Shown: one piece after another, positions 40,327 to 48,308 of the stretch
Numbering within the stretch: the first letter of the stretch is position 1
Layout: each line of letters opens with the position of its first letter
DNA from: Curtobacterium caseinilyticum
GTDB taxonomy: Bacteria > Actinomycetota > Actinomycetes > Actinomycetales > Microbacteriaceae
DNA length: 64,000 nt
NCBI RefSeq assembly: GCF_030363035.1
Contig: NZ_JAUCMN010000003.1
Coordinates: 62,001 to 126,000 of the forward strand
Direction: 5' to 3'
The notes under the pieces: generated by a model
Databases searched by the model: none
What the model saw: only the letters and a program-made list of their open reading frames with translations
What the model was told of the DNA's origin: nothing
Program-made: the position numbers and the translations under genes

Positions 40327-42519
40327 TCAGGCGACCAGCTGCGGCACCTGCTCCGGGTAGTGGCACGCCGCGCGGTGGTCGACGTCCTCGCCGCGGCGCG
40401 GCGCCTTGTCGGGGACCTCGTCGCGGCACCGCGCCTGCTGCGCCTCGGGCAGCATCGCGTAGAGCGGGCAGCGCGAGCGGAACCGGCAGCCCGTCGGGCG
40501 CTCGGTCGGGCTGGGCGGGTCCCCCGGCAGCAGGATCGTCCGGCGTGCCCGCTCGATCACCGGGTCGGGTACCGGCACCGCCGACATGAGCGCGGCCGTG
40601 TAGGGGTGCATGGGTCGCTCGAAGACCTCGTCGACCGCACCCTCCTCCACGGTCCGGCCGAGGTACATCACGCTCACCCGGTCGGCGACGTGCCGGATCA
40701 CCGACAGGTCGTGCGAGACGAACAGGTACGACAGCCCGAGACGGGCCTTGAGCTCGGCGAGCAGGTTCAGCACGCCCGCCTGGATCGACACGTCGAGCGC
40801 GGAGACGGGCTCGTCGAGGACGATCAGCTCCGGCTCGGTCGCCAGGGCACGGGCGATCGAGATGCGCTGCCGCTGCCCACCGGAGAACTCGTGCGGGTAG
40901 CGGTCGGCCTCGGTGGCACGGAGCCCGACCAGGCCGAGCAGTTCCGGCACCCGCTCGGCGATGCGGTCCGACGAGGCACCGATCGCCCGCAGGGGTTCCG
41001 CGACGACGTCGTAGACGGACATGCGCGGGTCGAGGCTCGCGGCCGGGTCCTGGAACACCATCGAGATGCGCTGGCGCAGCTGCTTCGACGCGGTCACCGG
41101 CTGCCCGAAGAGCTCGACCGTGCCGTGCTCGGGCCGCTCGAGGTCCATCAGCTGGTGCAGCGTCGTCGACTTGCCCGAGCCGGACTCCCCCACGAGGCCG
41201 AGGGTCTCGCCGGTCCGGATGTCGAGGTCGACCCCGTCCACCGCGTAGACCTCGCCGACCTTCCGCTTGAAGACCGCACCCTTGAGCAGCGGGAACGTCT
41301 TCGTGAGCCCCTCGACCTGCACCACCGGCTCGCGACCGGCGCGGGCGGCGGGCGCCTCGGCGACGGGCGCTCCGGCGGGGACGTCGGGCAGGCGGAAGAT
41401 CGCGCCGGCGTCGGCGTGCGCCTCGGCGACCTCCTCGTAGCGGTGGCAGGCGACGGCGTGCGGCACCGCAGTGTCGACCGGTTCCTCGCCGGGGACGCCC
41501 GCGGCGACGTCCACCGCGGCGAGCGGCGGCTCCGACCCGCGGCACACGGCGGCGGCGAGCGGGCAGCGGTCCGCGAACGGGCAGGCGTCCGGCAGGGCGA
41601 TGAGCGACGGCGGCGACCCGGGGATCGGCACGAGGGGCTCGCCACTCGACTCGTCGAGCCGGGGCAGCGCGCCGATGAGGCCGATCGTGTACGGCATCCG
41701 CGGACGGGCGAACAGTTCCTCGGCGCTCGCGGTCTCGACGATCCGGCCGGCGTACATCACCGCGATGCGGTCGGCGATCCCGGCGATCACACCGAGGTCG
41801 TGGCTGACGAAGACCAGGGCGGCCCCCGTCTCGCGCTGCGCGGTGCGGAGCACGTCGATGATCTGCGCCTGGATCGTGACGTCGAGGGCGGTCGTCGGCT
41901 CGTCCGCCAGGATGACGTCCGGGTCGTTCGCCATGGCCATCGCGATCATCGCGCGTTGCCGCATGCCGCCGGAGAACTCGTGGGGGAAGGCGTCGACGCG
42001 CTGCTCGGCCTGCGGGATGCCGACGAGCTCCAGCAGCTCGATCGCGCGCGCACGGGCCTCCTGCTTCGAGGCACCGCGGTGCACGCGGACCGTCTCCGCG
42101 ATCTGCTCGCCGATCGTGTAGACGGGCGTGAAGGCGGACAGCGGGTCCTGGAAGACCATCGCCACCTTCGCGCCGCGTAGCTTGCTCATCTGCTTGTCGC
42201 TGCGGCCGAGGAGCTCCTCGCCCTCGAGCTGGATCGAGCCCGTGACCTTCGTCGTCTCCGGCAGCAGACCGAGGATGGCCATGCTCGTGACCGACTTGCC
42301 CGAACCGGACTCGCCGACGATGCCGAGGACCTCTCCCCGACGGAGCTCGAGGTCGACCCCGCGCACCGCGTGCACGACGCCGCGGGGGGTCGGGAAGCGG
42401 ACGTCGAGGTCGCGGACCCGCAGGACCGGTGCGTCGGTCGCGACGCTCCCGGTGGCGCGCCCGGTGCTGGTGCTGCCGGTGCTGAGGCTGCCGTTGCTGG
42501 TGCTGTGTTCGGTGCTCAT
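40327..42519 (-). CDS. peptide ABC importer ATPase, OppD-OppF fusion
   Basis: 730 residues with two complete nucleotide-binding domains of the Opp/Dpp type. First: Walker A GESGSGKSVTS, signature FSGGMRQRAMIAMAM, Walker B VILADEPTTALD, and the cysteine-bearing oligopeptide tail DACPFADRCPL. Second: GESGSGKSTTL, FSGGQRQRISIARAL, LIVLDEPVSALD, and the tail CRFRSRCPLY. It powers peptide uptake through the two upstream permeases. The ATG start overlaps the stop of the permease in an ATGA arrangement. The first ~30 residues are Ser/Thr/Gly-rich and disordered. Confidence 0.92.
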   Translation of the reverse strand: MSTEHSTSNGSLSTGSTSTGRATGSVATDAPVLRVRDLDVRFPTPRGVVHAVRGVDLELRRGEVLGIVGESGSGKSVTSMAILGLLPETTKVTGSIQLEGEELLGRSDKQMSKLRGAKVAMVFQDPLSAFTPVYTIGEQIAETVRVHRGASKQEARARAIELLELVGIPQAEQRVDAFPHEFSGGMRQRAMIAMAMANDPDVILADEPTTALDVTIQAQIIDVLRTAQRETGAALVFVSHDLGVIAGIADRIAVMYAGRIVETASAEELFARPRMPYTIGLIGALPRLDESSGEPLVPIPGSPPSLIALPDACPFADRCPLAAAVCRGSEPPLAAVDVAAGVPGEEPVDTAVPHAVACHRYEEVAEAHADAGAIFRLPDVPAGAPVAEAPAARAGREPVVQVEGLTKTFPLLKGAVFKRKVGEVYAVDGVDLDIRTGETLGLVGESGSGKSTTLHQLMDLERPEHGTVELFGQPVTASKQLRQRISMVFQDPAASLDPRMSVYDVVAEPLRAIGASSDRIAERVPELLGLVGLRATEADRYPHEFSGGQRQRISIARALATEPELIVLDEPVSALDVSIQAGVLNLLAELKARLGLSYLFVSHDLSVIRHVADRVSVMYLGRTVEEGAVDEVFERPMHPYTAALMSAVPVPDPVIERARRTILLPGDPPSPTERPTGCRFRSRCPLYAMLPEAQQARCRDEVPDKAPRRGEDVDHRAACHYPEQVPQLVA

Positions 42520-43544
42520 GCGCCGGCCCCCGCCTGGGTGGTGATCGTCGCCGCGTCGACCGCGGCCTGGTCCTGGTCGCGCTTGCGGCCCGTGCGCTTC
42601 TGCTTCTTGCCCGTCGACGACGTCGGGTCGAGGGCGTCCCGCAGCCCGTCGCCGAGCAGGTTCGCCGCGATCGCGAAGACCACGAGCGCGCCCGCCGCGA
42701 AGTAGAACAGCCAGGGGCTGGTGAGCGCCGCGTCCTGGTTCTGCGCGATCAGCGTGCCGAGCGAGACGTCCGGCGGCTGCACGCCGAAGCCGAAGTAGCT
42801 CAGGCTCGTCTCGGACAGCACCGCGGCACCGACCTGGATCGTGCCGTCGATGATGAGGAACGACGCCACGTTCGGCAGGATGTGCCGGACGATGATCCGG
42901 AACGGTCCGATGCCCATGTAGCGCGCGGCCCGGACGAACTCGCGCTCCTTCACCGAGAGCGTCATCGAGCGCACGACCCGCGCGGTGATCATCCACCCGA
43001 AGCCCGCGATGAGGGCGACGAGGACGATCCAGCCCGAGTCCTGGATGCGCGGGCTGATGATCGCGATGATGAGGAACGACGGCAGCACGAGCAGCATGTC
43101 GACGAAGAACATCACGATGCGGTCGACCCAGCCGCCGAAGTACCCCGCGGCGGCGCCGGTCAGGGCGGCGATCGCCGTCGAGAACACCGCGACGAGCAGG
43201 CCGATGAGCAGGCTCTTCTGCATGCCGCGTGCGGTCTGGGCGAAGACGTCCTGCCCGATGCCGTTCGTGCCGAACCAGTGGGCGGCGCTCGGCGGCTGCG
43301 TGAAGGCCGTGTAGTCGATCTGCGAGTAGCTGTAGGGGCTGACCAGCGGGCCGATGAAGGCGAACGCGAAGAGCACGAGGATCAGGACGAGCCCCACCCC
43401 GGCCCCGCGGTTCATGAAGGTGCGGACGACGGTCTGCAGGAAGCGGTTGCGCTGCTTCCCGCCGGGCTTGGGGCTGCCGGGCAGCGGCGCGTCCGCGCGC
43501 GCCAGGGTGGCGCCGTCGACGGGCTCGATCCGGGTGTCGGTCAT
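42516..43544 (-). CDS. peptide ABC transporter permease, DppC/OppC type
   Basis: 342 residues, six membrane segments. A long cytoplasmic N-terminus (about 45 residues) precedes GLVLILVLFAFAFIGPLVSP. The extracytoplasmic segment HWFGTNGIGQDVFAQTARGMQKSL is the DppC hallmark. The EAA-like loop is VREFVRAARYMG-type (here VKEREFVRAARYMGIGPFRIIVRHILPN). Forms the channel with the upstream DppB-type permease; substrate is probably di- or oligopeptides. It lies 1 nt from the upstream gene and overlaps the ATPase gene by 4 nt. Confidence 0.92.
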   Translation of the reverse strand: MTDTRIEPVDGATLARADAPLPGSPKPGGKQRNRFLQTVVRTFMNRGAGVGLVLILVLFAFAFIGPLVSPYSYSQIDYTAFTQPPSAAHWFGTNGIGQDVFAQTARGMQKSLLIGLLVAVFSTAIAALTGAAAGYFGGWVDRIVMFFVDMLLVLPSFLIIAIISPRIQDSGWIVLVALIAGFGWMITARVVRSMTLSVKEREFVRAARYMGIGPFRIIVRHILPNVASFLIIDGTIQVGAAVLSETSLSYFGFGVQPPDVSLGTLIAQNQDAALTSPWLFYFAAGALVVFAIAANLLGDGLRDALDPTSSTGKKQKRTGRKRDQDQAAVDAATITTQAGAGA

Positions 43545-43545
43545 G

Positions 43546-44529
43546 TCAGCTCCTCCGCACGCGGGGATCGAGGACGGCGGTGAGGGTGTCCGCGAGGAAG
43601 CCCGCGATGAGCACCATCACCGACGCGAACAGCGAGTACGCCGTCACCGCGTTGACGTCGTTGTTGTTCACCGAGTCGATGAACCACGCGCCGAGGCCGT
43701 TCCAGCCGAAGATCTTCTCGGTGAAGATCGCGCCGGTGAGGATGCCGAGGAACCCGTAGGCGAACAACGTGGTCATCGGCAGGAGCGCCGTGCGGAGGCC
43801 GTGCTTGAACGTCGCCTGCCGCCGGGTGAGGCCCTTCGCCCGCGCGGTGCGCAGGAAGTCCGAGCCGAGGACGTCGAGCATGGTCGCACGCTGGTACCGA
43901 CTGTAGATCGCGATGAGGCCGAGGGCGATCGAGATCGTCGGCAGCAGCAGGTGCACGCCGCGGTCGAGGAACAGGTCGAGCCAGCTCCCGGTGAGCCCCG
44001 GGGTCGCCTCGCCGGTGAAGTTGATCAGCTGCGTGCCGGTGTCCTGGTTGAGCTTCGTCGCCCCGATCTTCAGGAACACCGCGGTGAGGAACACCGGCGT
44101 CGAGATGAGGACGATCGACACGATCGCGCTCACCCGGTCGGAGATCCGGTACTGCCGGATCGCGTTCCAGACGCCGACGAGCACCCCGAGCAGGATGCCG
44201 ATGACCGTCCCGACCAGGAGCAACCGCAGGCTCACCCCCAACCGCGGCCAGAACTGGTCGGTCACCGGACGGTCCTGGATCGTCCGGCCCATGTCACCGT
44301 GCACGACGTCGCCGAGCCAGTGCCCGTAGCGGACCACGATCGGGGTCTTGTCGTTCACCCCGATGTCGTCGAGCTTCCGGTCGATCGTCGCCGCCGGTGG
44401 AGCCGGGTTGCGCTCGGCGTAGACGGATCGGGGGCTGAACGTCGCCGAGGCCAGGAAGTACGTCAGCGAGGTGGCGAGGAACACGAGCACGACGTAGTAC
44501 ACGAGTCGACGCGCCAGGAAGCGGGTCAT
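43546..44529 (-). CDS. peptide ABC transporter permease, DppB/OppB type
   Basis: 327 residues, six membrane segments. N-terminal FLARRLVYYVVLVFLATSLTYFLA matches DppB. The periplasmic region contains YGHWLGDVVHGDMGRTIQDRPVTDQFWPRLGVSL, and the EAA loop is DFLRTARAKGLTRRQATFKHGLRTALLP. The ATG at 44529 has TATGGT 7 nt upstream and is preferred to the ATG 12 nt upstream. It heads the minus-strand unit permease-permease-ATPase and is divergent from its binding-protein gene. Confidence 0.92.
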   Translation of the reverse strand: MTRFLARRLVYYVVLVFLATSLTYFLASATFSPRSVYAERNPAPPAATIDRKLDDIGVNDKTPIVVRYGHWLGDVVHGDMGRTIQDRPVTDQFWPRLGVSLRLLLVGTVIGILLGVLVGVWNAIRQYRISDRVSAIVSIVLISTPVFLTAVFLKIGATKLNQDTGTQLINFTGEATPGLTGSWLDLFLDRGVHLLLPTISIALGLIAIYSRYQRATMLDVLGSDFLRTARAKGLTRRQATFKHGLRTALLPMTTLFAYGFLGILTGAIFTEKIFGWNGLGAWFIDSVNNNDVNAVTAYSLFASVMVLIAGFLADTLTAVLDPRVRRS

Positions 44530-44536
44530 GCGGAAC

Positions 44537-44542
44537 ACCATA
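44537..44542 (-). promoter_or_regulatory. -10 box of a leaderless promoter for the first permease operon
   Basis: TATGGT on the minus strand ends 7 nt before the ATG at 44529. Confidence 0.5.
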
Positions 44543-44673
44543 CGACCCGTTTTGTTTCCGGCAGATCACACGCTCGGTCTCGGCGCGTAACGAATTGGCA
44601 TGTGCAACAGAACGCATCGACTGCCCCCGCCCGAGGGACGTAGGGTGATCCACAACTTCACGAGGGGAAGACC

Positions 44674-46356
44674 ATGAAGCACAGGAAAGTCCTGGCGTTG
44701 ACGGCGGCACTCGCCGGCTTCGCTCTCGTCGCGACCGGCTGCTCGAGCGGATCCAACGGTGGATCCGGCGGCGGCTCGGACGACTCGGGCAAGAAGACCC
44801 TGCCCACCTCGGCCCAGATCAACGAGAAGCCGGTCTCCGACCTGCAGGACGGCGGCACCCTCCGCCTCCCGATCTCGCAGTGGATCACGCAGTGGAACTA
44901 CAACCAGGTCGACGGCGCCCTGGTCGACGCGGCCACCATCGAGCAGGCGACCATGCCGTTCGTGTACACGATCGACGGCAAGGGCGCGCCGGAGCTCGAC
45001 ACCGACTACGTGTCGAAGGCCGAGGCCACGAGCGACGACCCGCTCACGATCGAGTACACGATCAACCCGAAGGCCAAGTGGAACGACGGCTCGTCGATCA
45101 CCTGGAAGGACTTCGAGAACGAGTGGAAGGCCCTGAACGGGACCAACGACGAGTACCTCGTCGGCGCCACCACGGGCTACGAGGACATCGAGTCGGTGAC
45201 GAAGGGCTCGACCGACCAGGACGTCAAGGTCGTCTTCGCGAAGCCGTTCTCGGACTGGAAGTCGCTCTTCAGCCCGCTGTACCCGGCCAGCCAGACCGGC
45301 ACGCCGCAGGCCTTCAACGAGGCCTACAAGGGCAAGGTGCCGGTCTCCTCCGGACCGTACAAGGTGTCGAAGCTCGACGAGACCGCGCAGACCGTCACGA
45401 TCGTGCCGGACAGCACCTGGTGGGGCGACAAGCCGAAGCTCGACCAGGTGATCTTCCGCGCGCTGGACGGCAACGCCGACGTGGACGCCTACCTGAACAA
45501 GGAGATCGACTCGGTCCTCACCACGACGTCCGAGCGGTTCGACCGCGTCAAGGACGCGAAGGACTCGAAGATCTACGCCTCGACCTCGGCGCAGTACACG
45601 CACGTCGACTTCTCGTCCAAGGGCATCCTGAAGGACAAGGAACTGCGACTGGCGATCCAGCACTCGGTCAACCGTGAGGCGCTCGCGCAGGTCATCGGTG
45701 GCACGCTGCCCTACAAGCTCGGGACGCTCGACAACCACATCTTCCTGTCGACCGACGACGGCTACCAGTCGAACACCGACCCGAACGCCACGTTCGACGT
45801 CGAGAAGGCCAAGAAGATCCTGGACGACGACGGCTGGAAGACCGACGGCACGTACCGCAAGAAGGACGGCAAGACCCTCTCGCTGTCGATCACGATCCCG
45901 TCCGGCGCCACCGCGTCGCAGAAGCTCTCCGAGGTCATGCAGCAGCAGCTGAAGGACGTCGGCATCGAGCTGAAGCTCAAGTCGGTCGCCGTCGACGACT
46001 TCTTCGAGCAGTACGTCACGCCGGGCAACTACGACATGACGATCTTCGTCTGGGGCGGCACCGGGTTCCACTCGGGCGGCGCGTCGATCTACACCACCGG
46101 TGACACCGGCCAGAACTACGGCCGCATCGGCAGCAAGTCGATCGACGAGCTCGTGAAGCAGGCGATCGCAGAGCCGGACACCGACGAGGCGAACGCGCTC
46201 TGGAACAAGGTCGACAAGCAGGTCTGGGCGATCGGGCACTCCATGCCGATCACCGCGAAGCCGGCGCTCGTCGCGCAGAACCCGAAGCTCGCCAACTACG
46301 GCGCCTTCGCGGGCGCACAGAACATCGACTGGACCAAGGTCGGGTTCACCGAGTAG
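44674..46356 (+). CDS. peptide ABC transporter substrate-binding lipoprotein (family 5)
   Basis: 560 residues. Lipoprotein signal with lipobox VATGC (Cys near residue 23), then a Gly/Ser linker. SBP_bac_5 features: GGTLRLPISQWITQWNYN, the NPKAKWNDGSSITWKDFENEW segment, GPYKVSKLDETAQTVTIV, and KDKELRLAIQHSVNREAL. It is anchored to the outer face of the membrane and delivers peptides to the divergent permeases. The ATG is preceded by GAGGGGAAG; TAGGGT at 44641-44646 is the likely -10. A strong terminator follows. Confidence 0.92.
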   Translation: MKHRKVLALTAALAGFALVATGCSSGSNGGSGGGSDDSGKKTLPTSAQINEKPVSDLQDGGTLRLPISQWITQWNYNQVDGALVDAATIEQATMPFVYTIDGKGAPELDTDYVSKAEATSDDPLTIEYTINPKAKWNDGSSITWKDFENEWKALNGTNDEYLVGATTGYEDIESVTKGSTDQDVKVVFAKPFSDWKSLFSPLYPASQTGTPQAFNEAYKGKVPVSSGPYKVSKLDETAQTVTIVPDSTWWGDKPKLDQVIFRALDGNADVDAYLNKEIDSVLTTTSERFDRVKDAKDSKIYASTSAQYTHVDFSSKGILKDKELRLAIQHSVNREALAQVIGGTLPYKLGTLDNHIFLSTDDGYQSNTDPNATFDVEKAKKILDDDGWKTDGTYRKKDGKTLSLSITIPSGATASQKLSEVMQQQLKDVGIELKLKSVAVDDFFEQYVTPGNYDMTIFVWGGTGFHSGGASIYTTGDTGQNYGRIGSKSIDELVKQAIAEPDTDEANALWNKVDKQVWAIGHSMPITAKPALVAQNPKLANYGAFAGAQNIDWTKVGFTE

Positions 46357-46370
46357 TCCCTCGTCGGCAG

Positions 46371-46405
46371 GACGGGCCCGGTCGCACCACGCGACCGGGC
46401 CCGTC
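46371..46405 (+). terminator. intrinsic terminator of the binding-protein gene
   Basis: GACGGGCCCGGTCGC (46371-46385) pairs perfectly with GCGACCGGGCCCGTC (46391-46405), with a 5-nt loop, 15 nt past the stop. Confidence 0.85.
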
Positions 46406-46472
46406 CGTCGTCTGCGGGTGACCAGGACGAGCCGCGCAGCGCGTCGACGTGTCCCCACGACCGGAGGACTCC

Positions 46473-46478
46473 TACGGT
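46473..46478 (+). promoter_or_regulatory. -10 box of a leaderless promoter for the peroxiredoxin gene
   Basis: TACGGT ends 6 nt before the ATG at 46485, which excludes the longer in-frame start. Confidence 0.5.
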
Positions 46479-46484
46479 TGGGTG

Positions 46485-46961
46485 ATGAGCATCCCCGAGC
46501 CGGGCGACGACGCGCCCGACTTCACCCTTCCCGGCCTGATCGTCCGGAACGGCGAACGTCTCGACGACGAGTACGCGCTGTCGGCCGCGATCGGACGGCC
46601 GCTCGTCCTCGCCTTCTACCCGGGTGACGCCACCCCGGTGTGCACGGCGCAGCTCTGCAGCTACCAGGAGGAGCTCGACGACTTCACGGACCTCGGCGCG
46701 ATCGTGTGGGGCATCAGCCCGCAGGCGCTCGACTCGCACGAGGACTTCGCCCGCGGCTCCTCGCTCACCTTCCCGCTGCTGAGCGACACCTCGGGCGACG
46801 TCATCCGAGCGTACGGCGTCCAGGCCCCGGGGATCGGGCTCCGGCGGTCGGTGTTCGTGATCGACGCCGACGGTGTCGTCCGCTGGCGACACGTCGGACT
46901 CGTGGGACTGCGGTTCCCGAAGGCCGAGACCATCCGTGCACAGGTCGAGGCGCTCGTCTGA
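46485..46961 (+). CDS. peroxiredoxin (AhpC/TSA, BCP/AhpE-like)
   Basis: 158 residues. Thioredoxin fold thiol peroxidase that reduces hydroperoxides in the cytosol. The active-site segment is VLAFYPGDATPVCTAQLCSYQEE: PxxxTxxC with the peroxidatic Cys, and a second Cys five residues later that could resolve it, as in BCP. The catalytic Arg is likely the one near IGLRRSVFVID. The start is fixed by the adjacent -10 box. It stands alone, 80 nt after the binding-protein terminator. Confidence 0.9.
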   Translation: MSIPEPGDDAPDFTLPGLIVRNGERLDDEYALSAAIGRPLVLAFYPGDATPVCTAQLCSYQEELDDFTDLGAIVWGISPQALDSHEDFARGSSLTFPLLSDTSGDVIRAYGVQAPGIGLRRSVFVIDADGVVRWRHVGLVGLRFPKAETIRAQVEALV

Positions 46962-46994
46962 CCCGGTCCGGGTCGGTGTGACCGCTCGTCCCCG

Positions 46995-47000
46995 TACGAT
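46995..47000 (+). promoter_or_regulatory. -10 box of a leaderless promoter for the PH-like gene at 47008
   Basis: TACGAT ends 7 nt before the ATG at 47008 and overlaps the alternative ATG at 46999. Confidence 0.45.
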
Positions 47001-47007
47001 GTCGGGG

Positions 47008-47553
47008 ATGAGCACCGTCGTCGCGCCCCCGATGCGCATCCTCGCCGTCGCCCTGTGGGTGGTCGCGGTCGTCCTGGTGCCGCTCGGCCTGCTGACCGGC
47101 GGCTCGCCCTGGCTGACCCCGGTGCCGAGCCTGTTCATCGCGCTCGTCGCGTGGGCCGTGCTGTGGCGTCCGCGCTTCGTCGTCACCGACGAGTCACTGA
47201 CGATCGTCGACGTCCGACGGACGAGCACCTACCCCTGGCGGCGGGTGCAGGAGGTCCGCGCGAAGTACGGCGTCGAGGTCGTCTCGAGCGAGGGGGTGCG
47301 CCGCACCTGGCTCGCCACCCGGCCGACTGCGCGCCTCGCGCTCCACACCGGCAGCGGAGCCGCCCGACGCTCGGTCTCGGTCGCGGAGCTCGCCGCCCAG
47401 CTGCGCGAGCACGTCCCGGCTCCGGTGGACCACGACGGTCCGCCACCCGCGACGGTGGTCGCTGCTCCGATCCGCCACCGTGCGCACGGCTGGTCCGTCA
47501 CCGCGATGATCGTGCTCGGCGTCGCCGCCTCGATGGCGGCGGCGCAGCGCTGA
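47008..47553 (+). CDS. membrane protein with PH-like domain
   Basis: 181 residues. Two adjacent membrane segments (MRILAVALWVVAVVLVPLGLL and LTPVPSLFIALVAWAVLW) are followed by RPRFVVTDESLTIVDVRRTSTYPWRRVQEVRAKYGVEVV, a bacterial PH-like fold of the kind found after paired helices in many actinobacterial proteins, and by a final hydrophobic stretch. No function is known. It is convergent with another PH-like gene across a palindromic repeat. Confidence 0.72.
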   Translation: MSTVVAPPMRILAVALWVVAVVLVPLGLLTGGSPWLTPVPSLFIALVAWAVLWRPRFVVTDESLTIVDVRRTSTYPWRRVQEVRAKYGVEVVSSEGVRRTWLATRPTARLALHTGSGAARRSVSVAELAAQLREHVPAPVDHDGPPPATVVAAPIRHRAHGWSVTAMIVLGVAASMAAAQR

Positions 47554-47582
47554 GGCACAGACCGGATCGCTGCTGTCCGCAT

Positions 47583-47630
47583 GCCGGCCGGGAGGCTCGG
47601 GGCGGCGCCGCCCCACGCCTCCCGTCCGGC
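47583..47630. repeat. palindromic repeat copy F, likely bidirectional terminator
   Basis: 48-bp near-perfect palindrome centred on GGCGGCGCCGCC, with three mismatched pairs. It retains the CGGGAGGC / GCCTCCCG core. Between two convergent PH-like genes. Confidence 0.8.
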
Positions 47631-47739
47631 ACGTGAACCCGAGATGAGCCGGTGCACGACCTGCAGGACGCGCCCGACCTGCTCGCCGGTACCTGCACCT
47701 GTGCCCTGGCAGCCATGCCCGGGCCGCCGGGCCGGCCGC

Positions 47740-48249
47740 TCAGGCGGCCAGCAGGCCGACGACGGCCGCGACGACGAGCAGTGTGCCGACGAGGATCCCC
47801 GACACCGCCGCTGGGCGGTCCCAGCCGCGGACGACGGTGCCGTCGGCGGGCCGGACGCCCCGCCGCTCCCGCCAGCGGTCCGTGATCGCCGGCAGCGCAG
47901 CAGCGTCCTGCGGCACCGACAGGGTCCCCCGACGAACGGGTCGAGGGCGCTGCACGACCGGTCCGCCCCAACACCGCACGATCCGACCGTCCCCGGTCTC
48001 GACGAGCACCTGCCACCGCAGCCGGACCGCCGCGACGGCCGACCACGGGATCCGTGTCGTCCGGAGCGGGTTCAGCACCGTCACCGCGTGGTCGTCGACG
48101 AGGATCGCCGGACGGAACGTCAGCAGCCAGAGCGCCCAGACGACCGACGCGATCGGCCCGAGAGCGACCCAGAACACGACCCAGCTCCCGCGGAACGCGG
48201 CGTCGACGAGCAGGAACGCCCCCAGGAACGCGACGAGGCCGGACGCCAC
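47740..48249 (-). CDS. membrane protein with PH-like domain
   Basis: About 169 residues. Two membrane segments (GLVAFLGAFLLVDAAF and WVVFWVALGPIASVVWALWLLTF) precede RPAILVDDHAVTVLNPLRTTRIPWSAVAAVRLRWQVLVET, the same PH-like layout as the gene facing it, and the C-terminus has one more helix (GILVGTLLVVAAVVGLLAA). It lies at the end of the second peptide importer operon. The start is uncertain: the GTG at 48249 is the first good start codon after the ATPase stop, but conserved-looking sequence begins about 15 codons earlier, so initiation may be non-standard or inside the ATPase gene. Confidence 0.6.
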   Translation of the reverse strand: MASGLVAFLGAFLLVDAAFRGSWVVFWVALGPIASVVWALWLLTFRPAILVDDHAVTVLNPLRTTRIPWSAVAAVRLRWQVLVETGDGRIVRCWGGPVVQRPRPVRRGTLSVPQDAAALPAITDRWRERRGVRPADGTVVRGWDRPAAVSGILVGTLLVVAAVVGLLAA

Positions 48250-48308
48250 CGCTCCCCCGCGACCAGCGCGGAGGACGACGGGACGTCCGGCCTCGGTACC
48301 GCTCAGGA

